From an uncultured Porphyromonadaceae bacterium (lineage in GTDB: Bacteria; Bacteroidota; Bacteroidia; Bacteroidales; Paludibacteraceae), in the NCBI GenBank assembly GCA_949285425.1, contig CASEAJ010000097.1, forward strand, positions 1-64,000: 64,000 nucleotides of DNA. Direction: 5' to 3'. Shown piece by piece: positions 27,712 through 36,561 of this stretch. Position 1 is the first letter of the stretch, and each line of letters opens with the position of its first letter. The notes beneath the pieces were generated by a model. It ran no database searches. It was given only the letters and a program-made list of their open reading frames with translations, and was not told the DNA's origin. A program made the translations under genes and the position numbers.

Positions 27712-28278
27712 TTATAGCTTTCTTATTACCTTGCAAGGATTGCCTACAGCGACACAATTGCCGGGTATGGATTTTGTTACAACGCTTCCGGCTCCGATGA
27801 TTGTACCATCTCCAATGGTTATTCCGGGTAAAATGATACAACCTCCACCTATCCATACGTTTTTTCCAATATTGACAGGAGCGGTCCTCGATTTCCAGAA
27901 GTTACTGCCTTCACTCATGCGTTCCAGCGGATTGGTGGGATGAAAGACCGTGTATATGTGGACTCCGGGACCTATGCCAGAAAAATCTCCTATCGTTATG
28001 GTGTTACAGTCAAGGAAAACGCAGTTCATATTTATTTCTACGTTTTTTCCTATGTGTATGTTTTCTCCGTAATCGATGAAAAAGGGAGGAGCAATCCAAA
28101 CGTGTTCTCCTCGACTACCAAGTAATTCATTCAATAATTTGTCCTGTTTTTCCTTGTCTTTCACGTCGGTAGCGTTGTATTCCGATTGTAGTTTCTTGGC
28201 ATACATCCATCGTTCGAGCAACTGTTCGTCTCCGCAGTCATACACTTCTCCGGCAAGCATTTTTTCCCGTTCTGTCAT
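27712..28278 (-). CDS. maa: Maltose/galactoside O-acetyltransferase family protein
   Basis: 188 aa from the ATG at 28278 (MTEREKMLAGEVYD), the usual N-terminus of maltose acetyltransferases; the open frame extends 29 codons further without family likeness. The N-terminal Mac domain is followed by left-handed beta-helix hexapeptide repeats (NVEINMNCVFLDCNTITIG, NVWIGGGCIILPGITIG) with the catalytic-type His in TVFHPTNPLERM. It acetylates a sugar using acetyl-CoA; the substrate is uncertain. Confidence 0.9.
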   Translation of the reverse strand: MTEREKMLAGEVYDCGDEQLLERWMYAKKLQSEYNATDVKDKEKQDKLLNELLGSRGEHVWIAPPFFIDYGENIHIGKNVEINMNCVFLDCNTITIGDFSGIGPGVHIYTVFHPTNPLERMSEGSNFWKSRTAPVNIGKNVWIGGGCIILPGITIGDGTIIGAGSVVTKSIPGNCVAVGNPCKVIRKL

Positions 28279-28395
28279 AACACTGATAAAAAAGCATTGA
28301 ATACTCTCTTTTTTATTTGGGTATGTATGAAAACTATGAGTTTCATTGTAAGTCAGTATAGACAACCGTTTGGCAATGCAACAGTTCGTTTTGTT

Positions 28396-29295
28396 TTATA
28401 CCAATCGTTTGATAAGACTTTCCTTGTTTCCGTAAAGCATGTCAATGACCGGGATTTCAATCATGGTGTAGGCTCCAGGACGGGCTTTCATGACAGCACG
28501 AGAACATGCCACCAGAATTTGTGCGGTTAATGCCGGGTTGTTTATTTTCATGTTAAATTCAAAAAGCTGGTTTTGGGTGGTGCCGGAAACCCCTTTGCGT
28601 ACCAGATTTACACCATGTCCCATGTCTTTTAATGCATCAACATCGTCCACTTGTATGATATGGGTTTCATCGTGCCGGAAATAAGGATCTGCCTTGATGG
28701 TATGGGCAATGTCATCAAAATTGTATCCATCTTCTACTTCAATATATACCATGCGGCGGTGAATGCTTGTGCCCAGTGGAATAGTCATGGAAAGTGCATT
28801 GCGTACACCTTTGATTGACTTTACAGCAACTGTGTGCCCCATACTCATGCCGGGACCGAAATTGGTGTATGTGATGCCTTTGGGAGCGATTGCTTCGAGC
28901 AACGCGCGAACTACAGAATCGCTTCCGGGGTCCCAACCAGCGGAAATGATAGCAGCTGCGTTGTTTGCTTTGGCTATTTCATCGAGGTCTTGACGCAAAT
29001 CCCATATGCCGGTGTGTATGTCATAACTGTCAACCGTACGGATTCCCATTGCCAAATACTCTTTGGCATATTGTGGAACGTTACGTGTTGGAGTACAAAG
29101 AATGGCAACATCAACCTTATCCAGTTTGGTGATATTGTCAACCACGTTTATACCTGTCAGTTCAACCGGAGTGGTGTATGATAATGAACGGCGCACAACC
29201 CCTATCAATTCAAAGTCAGGGGCTGCTTTTACAGCTTCAAGTGTGGCTTTTCCTATATTGCCATATCCAACGATGGCTACACGAATTTTTTCCAT
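28396..29295 (-). CDS. ddh: meso-Diaminopimelate D-dehydrogenase
   Basis: NADPH-dependent enzyme converting tetrahydrodipicolinate directly to meso-DAP (lysine and peptidoglycan precursor), 299 aa. Rossmann motif GYGNIG at residues 10-15. Family segments VDSYDIHTGIWDL, AGWDPGSDSVVRALLEA and NFGPGMSMGHTVAVK are present. Such one-step dehydrogenases occur in a limited set of bacteria, including Bacteroidetes. Single gene with its own promoter. Confidence 0.96.
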   Translation of the reverse strand: MEKIRVAIVGYGNIGKATLEAVKAAPDFELIGVVRRSLSYTTPVELTGINVVDNITKLDKVDVAILCTPTRNVPQYAKEYLAMGIRTVDSYDIHTGIWDLRQDLDEIAKANNAAAIISAGWDPGSDSVVRALLEAIAPKGITYTNFGPGMSMGHTVAVKSIKGVRNALSMTIPLGTSIHRRMVYIEVEDGYNFDDIAHTIKADPYFRHDETHIIQVDDVDALKDMGHGVNLVRKGVSGTTQNQLFEFNMKINNPALTAQILVACSRAVMKARPGAYTMIEIPVIDMLYGNKESLIKRLV

Positions 29296-29598
29296 TTTTG
29301 ATTGTCTTTTTGTTTGAATATTTACATTTTTGGTTACAAAAATAGCAAAAAATGATATGATTTGTAACGAAGCAGTTTAAATTTTTCTTAAAAATGGTAG
29401 TCTTGATTCTTTAAAGTAAAAAGAAGGGAGCATTTATACGTCACGGACTGATGAGAATTGAGTTGTGTTGCTGTATGTTTCAGAAAAAGCCTTTGTCGTT
29501 GTCTTAAAAGCATGCTGGTATGCATCCGGTTGATTTTAAGCGCGAACAAATAAGTGGAATAATGTGTTATATCAAATAAATACACAAATAATCGATTT
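29296..29598. other. Divergent intergenic region ddh / flavodoxin-like pair
   Basis: Contains the putative ddh promoter box at 29337-29344. For the plus-strand pair I see no clear promoter. No repeat or convincing small gene. Confidence 0.5.
29337..29344 (-). promoter_or_regulatory. Putative ddh promoter -7 box
   Basis: The minus strand reads TATTTTTG, matching TAnnTTTG, 42 bp before the ddh ATG. Confidence 0.5.
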
Positions 29599-30111
29599 AT
29601 GAAATTAATTTTGAGTGACAAACCACTTGATATTGTCCTGCCGGATAAAGAAGAAATCAAATATGTAGATTTGTCGGCTTTGAAAATAGCCAATTGTATC
29701 GGCTGCTTTGGCTGTTGGACAAAAACACCAGGCCGTTGTGTGATTCGTGACGATGCTACCAAAGTGTATCCTTATATTGCACAAAGTGATACGTTGCTGT
29801 ATGTGAGCCATATTCGGTATGGCGGTTATGATACGGTGATGAAGACTATGTTGGAAAGGGCAATTCCGATTCAGCAGGCGTTTATTCGGATACATGAAGG
29901 TGAGACCCATCACGTGCAGCGTTTGGTAGCAGAGAAAAGTGCAACTATCATTGCTTATGGTGATATAGTGGAAGAAGAAAAGGAAATTTTCAATCAGTTG
30001 GTTCAACGTAATGCCCATAACATGAATTTTAAGAGTTATGAGGTTATTTTTGTGACAGAAAATATGCTTGACAAAGCAGTGGAAAAAGTATTGGAAACAT
30101 GGAAAAGATAA
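29599..30111 (+). CDS. NAD(P)H-dependent FMN reductase-like protein
   Basis: 170 aa, flavodoxin-like fold. The iron-sulfur-flavoprotein/FMN-reductase feature CIGCFGCWTKTPGRCVIRDD lies at about residues 33-52. The usual N-terminal nucleotide-binding strand is divergent (it begins KLILSDKPLDIVL), so FMN binding is uncertain. The stop overlaps the next gene by 13 bp; the two are probably co-translated and may form a pair. Function unknown beyond redox. Confidence 0.75.
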   Translation: MKLILSDKPLDIVLPDKEEIKYVDLSALKIANCIGCFGCWTKTPGRCVIRDDATKVYPYIAQSDTLLYVSHIRYGGYDTVMKTMLERAIPIQQAFIRIHEGETHHVQRLVAEKSATIIAYGDIVEEEKEIFNQLVQRNAHNMNFKSYEVIFVTENMLDKAVEKVLETWKR

Positions 30112-30707
30112 TGATAATAAATGGTAGTCCTCGGGCTCCGAAATCCAATTCGAAATCTTATGCGGAACTGTTTGTAAAGTATTGTAAACGGAAAGCAGAC
30201 TATTTTAATCTGTCTAGAAGCAATCATTTGGAGTTGTGTGCCAGAATGAACGAATACTCCGATGTGTTGCTGGTTTTTCCGTTATATGCGGATGCATTAC
30301 CGGTAGGATTGTTGAATTTCTTGAAGTCGTTGGAAGCAAATCCGCCTATGCAGAAGCCGGTTATCTCGATGTTGGTCAATTGCGGCTTCTTGGAATATCA
30401 GCAGAATGCAGTGGCAGTCAGGATGATACGATTTTTCTGTAAACAGAATCATTATGCTTTTGGTTCGGCATTAATGTTGGGTGGAGGAGAGGCCATATTG
30501 AATACTCCGTTCAAGTTTATAGCCAAGATGTCAATCCGAAAACTTTCCAAATCGGTAGCCGACAAAAAGTACGGAGAATTTCATGCTACAATGTTGCTTT
30601 CAAAAAAAATGTTCTTGAAGGCATCAACCCGGTACTGGACGTTATATGGCATGAAAAATGGTATATCGAAGGAACAGATGCAAACCATGTCGATAGAAGC
30701 GGAGTGA
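30099..30707 (+). CDS. Flavodoxin-fold NAD(P)H-dependent oxidoreductase
   Basis: 202 aa. It starts with the FMN-binding strand and loop IMIINGSPRAPKSNSKSYAE and continues with VLLVFPLYADALPVGLLNFL, typical of NADPH-dependent FMN reductases. Overlaps the preceding flavodoxin-like gene by 13 bp, suggesting translational coupling and perhaps a two-subunit enzyme. Convergent with aguB. Confidence 0.8.
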   Translation: MEKIMIINGSPRAPKSNSKSYAELFVKYCKRKADYFNLSRSNHLELCARMNEYSDVLLVFPLYADALPVGLLNFLKSLEANPPMQKPVISMLVNCGFLEYQQNAVAVRMIRFFCKQNHYAFGSALMLGGGEAILNTPFKFIAKMSIRKLSKSVADKKYGEFHATMLLSKKMFLKASTRYWTLYGMKNGISKEQMQTMSIEAE

Positions 30708-30740
30708 CTTTTGGGCCGACATGGTTTGCTGCAAGACTTT

Positions 30741-31616
30741 TTATGATTTCCAGCGTTTGGTAATGTCGCCGAACGCATCGATTCTTCGGTCGCGGAAGAA
30801 TGGCCACATACGTCGAACGGTTTCAGTACGGGTTAAATCAATGTCGAGGACGATATTTTCTTCCCGGTCGTTGGAAGCTTGTACAAGCAGTTCACCCTGT
30901 GGCCCGGCAATAAAGCTATTGCCCCAGAATAATATGCCGTTTGTCGAGCCCGATGGGTCGGGTTCGTGTCCTACGCGATTGCATGAAATCACATGCAGTC
31001 CGTTGGCCACGGCATGTCCGCGTTGCACTGTAACCCATGCTCCCAATTGCCGTTCTTTTTCACAGGCAGAATCGGTGCTTTCCCAACCGATGGCAGTAGG
31101 GTAGATTAGCATTTCGGCTCCAGCCATGGCCATGAGCCGGGCGGCTTCCGGATACCATTGGTCCCAGCATACGAGTATACCCAATCGTCCGACGGAGGTT
31201 TGTATCGGTTCAAAGCCGATGTCTCCTGGTGTAAAATAAAATTTTTCATAATAAGCGGGATCATCGGGAATGTGCATTTTGCGATACATTCCGGCAATGC
31301 TTCCATCTTTTTCTATGACGACAGCTGTGTTATGATACAATCCGGCAGCCCGCTTTTCAAAAAGTGAAAGCACCAGGACGACCTGTAGCTCTTTAGCCAA
31401 CTGTCCGAATCGTTCGGTTGATGGGCCGGGAATGCTTTCGGCGAGATTGAACGTTTCCGGATCTTCCGTTTGACAGAAATACAGGCCGTTGTGCAATTCC
31501 TGCATGACGATGAGTTCGGCTCCTTGTGCTGCACATGTACGGATGTTGTTTTCTAATTTTTGTATGTTGGCCGTTACATTGGCCGTGTTGCTTTGTTGAA
31601 TGAGTGCTACTTTCAT
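30741..31616 (-). CDS. aguB: N-carbamoylputrescine amidase
   Basis: Nitrilase-superfamily amidohydrolase of 291 aa releasing putrescine, CO2 and ammonia from N-carbamoylputrescine. The Glu-Lys-Cys catalytic triad is visible in MQELHNG (Glu), MYRKMHIP (Lys) and LVCWDQWYPEAARL (Cys). It lies 34 bp after aguA on the same strand; together they convert agmatine to putrescine. Confidence 0.95.
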   Translation of the reverse strand: MKVALIQQSNTANVTANIQKLENNIRTCAAQGAELIVMQELHNGLYFCQTEDPETFNLAESIPGPSTERFGQLAKELQVVLVLSLFEKRAAGLYHNTAVVIEKDGSIAGMYRKMHIPDDPAYYEKFYFTPGDIGFEPIQTSVGRLGILVCWDQWYPEAARLMAMAGAEMLIYPTAIGWESTDSACEKERQLGAWVTVQRGHAVANGLHVISCNRVGHEPDPSGSTNGILFWGNSFIAGPQGELLVQASNDREENIVLDIDLTRTETVRRMWPFFRDRRIDAFGDITKRWKS

Positions 31617-31650
31617 TTTGTTTAACGGACAATTTCACTTTAGGGATGAT

Positions 31651-32670
31651 TTACACATACTGCATGGTGACACAATGCAGTGAGCCATGCTGTTTAATTA
31701 AGGCCCGGCAATCGATGCTGACTATCTTGCGGTCGGGGAATGCTTTTTTCAGTTGTTCTTTGGCTATACTATCCTTGATTGAACCATATACGGGAAGCAG
31801 TACTGCACCGTTCATGATAAGGAAGTTGGCATAGGTTGCCGGCAGGCGTTCGCCGTTTTCCCATACAGCATCGGCCATGGGCAAAGGCAATAATTGGTAG
31901 GGAGTGCCATCAAGCGTGCGGAAGCGTTGTAGTTCCTCTTCCATCAGCTTCAGTTCATTGTAATGCTCATCCTGCGGGTCGGTGCATTGTACATAAGCGA
32001 TTGTTTCAGGCGAGCAGAAACGTGCCAGCGTATCCACATGACTGTCGGTGTCGTCACCGGCCAGATAGCCATGTCGCAGCCAAAGCACTCGTTCTATTCC
32101 GAACACATTTTTCAGCACTTCCTCGATTTCTTTTTCGGAGCGGTTGTTGCGGTTGTCCGACAACAGGCATTCGGCGGTGGTGAGCAAGGTTCCTTTGCCG
32201 TCGCTTTCAATGCTGCCGCCTTCAAGTACGAAACCGAGCCGATTGACGTATTCGGTATCAGGAGCGAACATACCTTTTTCGAACAGTTGACGGGTAATCT
32301 GGTTGTCTTTATTGGCGGCAAACTTCATGCCCCATCCGTTGAACGTGAAGTCGAGCACTTGCCGTTTGCCGTTATTGAACACGGTGATGCCTCCGTGGTC
32401 GCGTGCCCACGTGTCGTTGCTTGGTATTTCCACCAAACGGATGCGGGACGTGTCTGTATCGGCAGCGGCAAGTTGCCTGCGCACTTCCTGTTCCGATGCA
32501 CACACAATGAGCAAGTCCTCGCGTTTGGATATTTCCTGCGCAATGCGGACGAAACAAGCGCACACTTCATCAAGCATATAGGCCCAATCGCTGTCGGCAT
32601 GTGGCCATGTCAGCTGCACAAACCTTTGCGGGGCCCACTCGGGTGGAAGAAGAACGGGTTCTTTTAACAT
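31651..32670 (-). CDS. aguA: Agmatine deiminase
   Basis: 339 aa, guanidino-group hydrolase (pentein fold) converting agmatine to N-carbamoylputrescine. Conserved segments: ARDHGGITVFN, LEGGSIESDGKGTLLTTAECLL, GDDTDSHVDTLARF and the C-terminal catalytic Cys in HGSLHCVTMQ. First gene of the aguA-aguB pair; it lies 80 bp downstream of metG on the same strand. Confidence 0.96.
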   Translation of the reverse strand: MLKEPVLLPPEWAPQRFVQLTWPHADSDWAYMLDEVCACFVRIAQEISKREDLLIVCASEQEVRRQLAAADTDTSRIRLVEIPSNDTWARDHGGITVFNNGKRQVLDFTFNGWGMKFAANKDNQITRQLFEKGMFAPDTEYVNRLGFVLEGGSIESDGKGTLLTTAECLLSDNRNNRSEKEIEEVLKNVFGIERVLWLRHGYLAGDDTDSHVDTLARFCSPETIAYVQCTDPQDEHYNELKLMEEELQRFRTLDGTPYQLLPLPMADAVWENGERLPATYANFLIMNGAVLLPVYGSIKDSIAKEQLKKAFPDRKIVSIDCRALIKQHGSLHCVTMQYV

Positions 32671-32750
32671 GTTTGTCTTTTGAGGGAGATAAAATAACGG
32701 GGCCGTTCAAACGTAGACATAGATTGAACGGTCCCATGAAGAAAATAGTT

Positions 32751-34790
32751 TTACCCTACGCACGATCCGTCGGCTACTTTGGCTCGGGGTTGTACCAACA
32801 CCAGTTTGCCATCGGCATCGACAGCCGAGAGTATCATGCCTTCGCTGGTGATACCCATGAGTTTGCGAGGTTCAAAGTTGGCAATGAAGCATACCTGTGT
32901 GCCGACCAGTTCTTCCGGGTTGGGATAGTATTGTGCTATGCCCGAGCAGATGGTGCGTTCGGCCAATCCATCGGCAATGCGGAATTGCAGCAGCTTCTTT
33001 GACTTAGGTACCGGGCGGCAGTCGAGCACGGTTCCTACACGAATGTCGACCTTTTCAAAGTCTTCGAAAGGTACATTGGCCTTCACCGGTTCTGCTTTAT
33101 GGGCAGCCAGTTCGTTGGCCTTTTTTGTGTCGAGCAGTTTTTGTATCTGTGCTTCGATGGCTGCATCTTCTATTTTTTCGAACAACAGTTCGGGCGAGTC
33201 AAGTTGCGTGCCGGGTTGTAGCAGGTCGGTTTTGCCAAGATCGGCCCAGCGGAACGTGTCCATGTGCAACATGTCGCGCAATTTTTTCGAAGAGAAAGGC
33301 AGGAACGGTTCGAACGCAATGGCAAGGTTTGCAGCAATCTGCAGACTCAGGTTCATGATGGTTGCCACCCGTGCCATGTCGGTTTTGGCCAGTTTCCAAG
33401 GTTCGGTGTCGGCCAGGTATTTGTTGCCGATGCGTGCCAGGTTCATGGCTTCTTTCTGTGCATCGCGGAAACGGAAATTGTCGAGCATGCGTTCCATTTC
33501 GGCTTTTACTCCGGCAAACTCGTCCAGCGTCTGCCGGTCGTAGTCGGTCAGTTCGCCGGCGGCCGGCACTTTCCCTTCAAAATACTTGTGGGTGAGTACG
33601 AGTGCACGGTTGATGAAGTTTCCGTATATGGCTACCAGTTCGTTGTTGTTGCGTGCCTGGAAATCTTTCCAGGTGAAGTCGTTGTCTTTCGTTTCGGGTG
33701 CATTGGCCGTCAGCACATAGCGCAGCACGTCCTGCTTGCCGGGGAAGTCCGCCAGATATTCATGCAACCACACCGCCCAGTTGCGCGAGGTGGATATTTT
33801 GTCTCCTTCGAGGTTGAGGAATTCGTTGGCCGGCACGTTGTCGGGCAGAATGTACGAGCCTTCGGCTTTCAGCATGGCCGGGAACACAATGCAGTGGAAC
33901 ACAATGTTGTCCTTGCCGATGAAGTGTACCAGACGGGTGTCTTCGTCTTTCCACCACTTTTCCCACGAGTCGGGCAGCAGTTCCTTTGTGTTCGATATGT
34001 AGCCGATAGGAGCATCGAACCACACGTAAAGCACTTTGCCTTCGGCCCCGGCCACCGGTACCGGGATGCCCCAGTTCAGGTCGCGGCTCACGGCACGGGG
34101 CTGCAGTCCCATGTCCAGCCAGCTTTTGCACTGTCCGTATACATTGGGTTTCCATTCCTTGTGGTTTTCAAGAATCCATTCGCGCAGCCATGCTTCATGC
34201 CGGTCAAGGGGCAGGTACCAATGTTTGGTCTTGCGCATGACGGGCGTGCTTCCGCTGATGGTCGAGCGCGGCTGGATGAGGTCGGTCGGGTTGAGCGATG
34301 TGCCGCACTTTTCGCACTGGTCACCGTAGGCATTCTCGTTGCCGCAATGCGGACAGGTGCCCATGATGTAGCGGTCGGCCAGAAATTGGCCGGCTTCTTC
34401 ATCGTAGTATTGTTCGGACTCTTGTTCAATGAAGCCGCCTTTGGCTTCGATGGTCTTGAAGAATTCCGATGCCATTTCGTGGTGCGTGGCCGAAGTCGTG
34501 CGCGAATAGATGTCGAACGATATGCCGAATTCTTCGAACGATTGCTTTATGAGGCTGTGGTAGCGGTCGACAATGTCCTGCGGAGTGACCCCTTCTTTTC
34601 TCGCCTTGATGGTGATGGGTACGCCGTGCTCGTCCGAACCGCCGATGAAAAGAACCTCTTCACCCTTCAGACGGAGGTAGCGTACGTAAATGTCGGCAGG
34701 GACGTATACCCCGGCCAAATGTCCGATGTGTACGGGACCGTTGGCATAAGGAAGTGCCGAGGTGACCGTTGTGCGTTTGAATTGTTTCAT
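32751..34790 (-). CDS. metG: Methionyl-tRNA synthetase
   Basis: 679 aa. HIGH motif at residues 21-24 (PVHIGHLAG). The zinc-binding knuckles CPHCGN and CEKCGTS are both present, so this is the four-cysteine form. The KMSKS loop appears as [10 protein letters not shown]. The C-terminal tRNA-binding domain ([26 protein letters not shown]) promotes dimerisation. Single gene with its own promoter; divergent from the metal efflux operon. Confidence 0.97.
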   Translation of the reverse strand: MKQFKRTTVTSALPYANGPVHIGHLAGVYVPADIYVRYLRLKGEEVLFIGGSDEHGVPITIKARKEGVTPQDIVDRYHSLIKQSFEEFGISFDIYSRTTSATHHEMASEFFKTIEAKGGFIEQESEQYYDEEAGQFLADRYIMGTCPHCGNENAYGDQCEKCGTSLNPTDLIQPRSTISGSTPVMRKTKHWYLPLDRHEAWLREWILENHKEWKPNVYGQCKSWLDMGLQPRAVSRDLNWGIPVPVAGAEGKVLYVWFDAPIGYISNTKELLPDSWEKWWKDEDTRLVHFIGKDNIVFHCIVFPAMLKAEGSYILPDNVPANEFLNLEGDKISTSRNWAVWLHEYLADFPGKQDVLRYVLTANAPETKDNDFTWKDFQARNNNELVAIYGNFINRALVLTHKYFEGKVPAAGELTDYDRQTLDEFAGVKAEMERMLDNFRFRDAQKEAMNLARIGNKYLADTEPWKLAKTDMARVATIMNLSLQIAANLAIAFEPFLPFSSKKLRDMLHMDTFRWADLGKTDLLQPGTQLDSPELLFEKIEDAAIEAQIQKLLDTKKANELAAHKAEPVKANVPFEDFEKVDIRVGTVLDCRPVPKSKKLLQFRIADGLAERTICSGIAQYYPNPEELVGTQVCFIANFEPRKLMGITSEGMILSAVDADGKLVLVQPRAKVADGSCVG

Positions 34791-34848
34791 AAATTATTCT
34801 ATCGTCGTTTGTTCTTTTTGCTGATGGTGGAAATTTTATTCCTGACTG

Positions 34849-34856
34849 CAAAGATA
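34849..34856 (-). promoter_or_regulatory. Putative metG promoter -7 box
   Basis: The minus strand reads TATCTTTG, 59 bp before the metG ATG. Confidence 0.5.
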
Positions 34857-35007
34857 ATAAGTTTATTTCACTTGAAGCCATCGCGCAAGGGCTTTAGAGT
34901 AAATAAGATGTGCGTAAGGCCGTTCTTCGGCCTTTTCACGGGCGGATGGGTGCGTGCGCAACGTCGCCATGAGGGTCTGCTACGGGTGTTTCTCTATACA
35001 TCCGCAC

Positions 35008-35260
35008 GGCGTATGTTACGGGATGCGTATGTCGCAGGTTACGAGATGCGTATGTCGTGGGTTACGAGATGCTGATGTCGTGGGTTACGAGATGCTGATG
35101 TCGTGAGTGACGAGATGCTGAAGTCGTGAGCGACGACATACTGAAGTCGTGAGCGACGAGATACTGAAGTCGTGAGTGACGAGATACTGAAGTCGTGCAT
35201 TCCGACTTGCCTAAGTCGTGCGTTGTGACTTGCCTATGTCATAAAAACGTCCTCACAAAC
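35008..35260. repeat. Array D: ten to eleven 23-bp units in exact register
   Basis: GTCGT-type arms begin at 35031, 35054, 35077, 35100, 35123, 35146, 35169, 35192, 35215 and 35238 (the first and last as GTCGC and GTCAT); a weaker unit precedes at 35008. The plan is GTCGT-N5-ACGAG-N8. Some units have perfect inverted arms (GTCGT with ACGAC at 35123); the last units change to CCGAC or GTGAC plus TTGCCTAA-like spacers. It occupies much of the 541-bp gap between the divergent genes metG and czcB; the rest of the gap holds the two promoters. Confidence 0.9.
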
Positions 35261-35303
35261 TTTTGCAATCAAGTTGCAGGTTTCTCCTTTTACTTTTGCA
35301 ATC
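35259..35303 (+). promoter_or_regulatory. czcB promoter region with 12-bp direct repeat
   Basis: TACTTTTG at 35291-35298 fits the -7 box, 34 bp before the ATG. The 12-mer ACTTTTGCAATC occurs at 35259-35270 and again at 35292-35303, overlapping the box, and might be an operator for a metal-responsive regulator. The -33 spacing is not ideal. Confidence 0.45.
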
Positions 35304-35331
35304 GGATAACAAATGACATATTATATATAGT

Positions 35332-36540
35332 ATGAAAAAGCAGATATGGATAGCGGGAGCATTGGGACTGGCAGTCCTGGCTTCTTGCGGGCAGCGGGGC
35401 AGCCGTCCCGATGCTCACAGTCACGAAGGGCATGACCACGGTGTGGAGGCTGTGGAACATGACCATGAACACGAGGGGCATGACCACGAAGCCGAACGGA
35501 CGGGACACGGTGCTGCGTCGGACGAAATAACCCTTGCCCCCGAAAAGGCACGGGCCGCAGGCATTGTTGTCGAAACCATACAGCCGGCGGCATTCCGCAA
35601 CGTCCTTGTGGCAAGCGGACAGGTGTTGCCCGTGCAGGGTGGGGAGCATACCCTGGTGGCCAATGTGTCGGGAGTCGTTTCGTTTGCACGGCCTGTGATA
35701 GAAGGCATGTCCGTGAAGAAGCAGGAAGCCCTGGTCACCGTTTCGGCCTCGCATCTGCAGGACGGCGACCCCGCCGAACGGGCACGCATTGCCTACGAAA
35801 CGGCACGGACCGAATATGAACGCGCTTCGAAGTTGGTGGACAGCCGCATCGTGTCGCAAAAGGAGTTCAACGCCATCCGTGAAAACTATGAGAACGCCCG
35901 TGTGGCTTACGAAGCCCTGCGACCCGCAGAAGGAGGCAAGGGAGTTGCCGTGCGGGCGGCAGAAGATGGGTTTGTGAAGACCTGTCTTGTGAAAGAGGGC
36001 GACTACGTTGCCGTGGGACAGCCCCTGCTGACGGTGGTGCAGACCAACCGGCTGTATCTGCGTGCCGAGGTGCCCGAACGCTGCTACGGAGAATTGTCCG
36101 GAGTCTCGTCGGCCCATTTCAGGACATCGTACAGCGACACGGTGTACAAGTTGCAGGAACATGCCGGCCGCCTGCTTTCCTACGGACGCACTTCGGGCGA
36201 TGCTTCGTTTTACGTGCCTGTGATTTTTGAGTTTGACAATCCGGGCGATGTGTTGCCGGGAGCCTATGCCGAAGTGTTCCTTTTGGGCCGCGAGCGGGCG
36301 AATGTCATCAGCATACCCCGTTCGGCACTCACCGAAGAACAGGGCGTGAAGTTCATTTATCTGCAACTGGATGACGAATGCTACCGCAAACAGGCCGTCG
36401 TCACCGGAGCGACCGATGGCGACCGGATAGAGATAACAGCCGGACTGAAGGGCGGCGAGCGTGTGGTGACACAAGGCGCCATCTACGTGAAACTGGCCTC
36501 GGCAAGCAACGCCATTCCGGCACATACGCACAATCATTAA
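35332..36540 (+). CDS. RND efflux periplasmic adaptor with His-rich N-terminus (CzcB/CusB type)
   Basis: Membrane-fusion protein of 402 aa linking an inner-membrane RND pump to an outer-membrane channel. Lipoprotein signal with the lipobox LASC (Cys about 19). Residues about 26-60 are strongly His/Asp/Glu-rich (HSHEGHDHG, HDHEHEGHDHE), a likely metal-binding arm. The lipoyl/barrel-sandwich halves and alpha-hairpin follow (ARIAYETARTEYERASKLVD), then GDRIEITAGLKGGERVVTQGA near the C-terminus. First gene of a three-gene operon with the pump and channel. Confidence 0.92.
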   Translation: MKKQIWIAGALGLAVLASCGQRGSRPDAHSHEGHDHGVEAVEHDHEHEGHDHEAERTGHGAASDEITLAPEKARAAGIVVETIQPAAFRNVLVASGQVLPVQGGEHTLVANVSGVVSFARPVIEGMSVKKQEALVTVSASHLQDGDPAERARIAYETARTEYERASKLVDSRIVSQKEFNAIRENYENARVAYEALRPAEGGKGVAVRAAEDGFVKTCLVKEGDYVAVGQPLLTVVQTNRLYLRAEVPERCYGELSGVSSAHFRTSYSDTVYKLQEHAGRLLSYGRTSGDASFYVPVIFEFDNPGDVLPGAYAEVFLLGRERANVISIPRSALTEEQGVKFIYLQLDDECYRKQAVVTGATDGDRIEITAGLKGGERVVTQGAIYVKLASASNAIPAHTHNH

Positions 36541-36561
36541 ACCATTATCACCAAGTATAAC

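Noticed and set aside
33264..35075. 603-codon plus-strand open frame
   Set aside because: Antisense shadow of metG; its tail reads through the start of array D.
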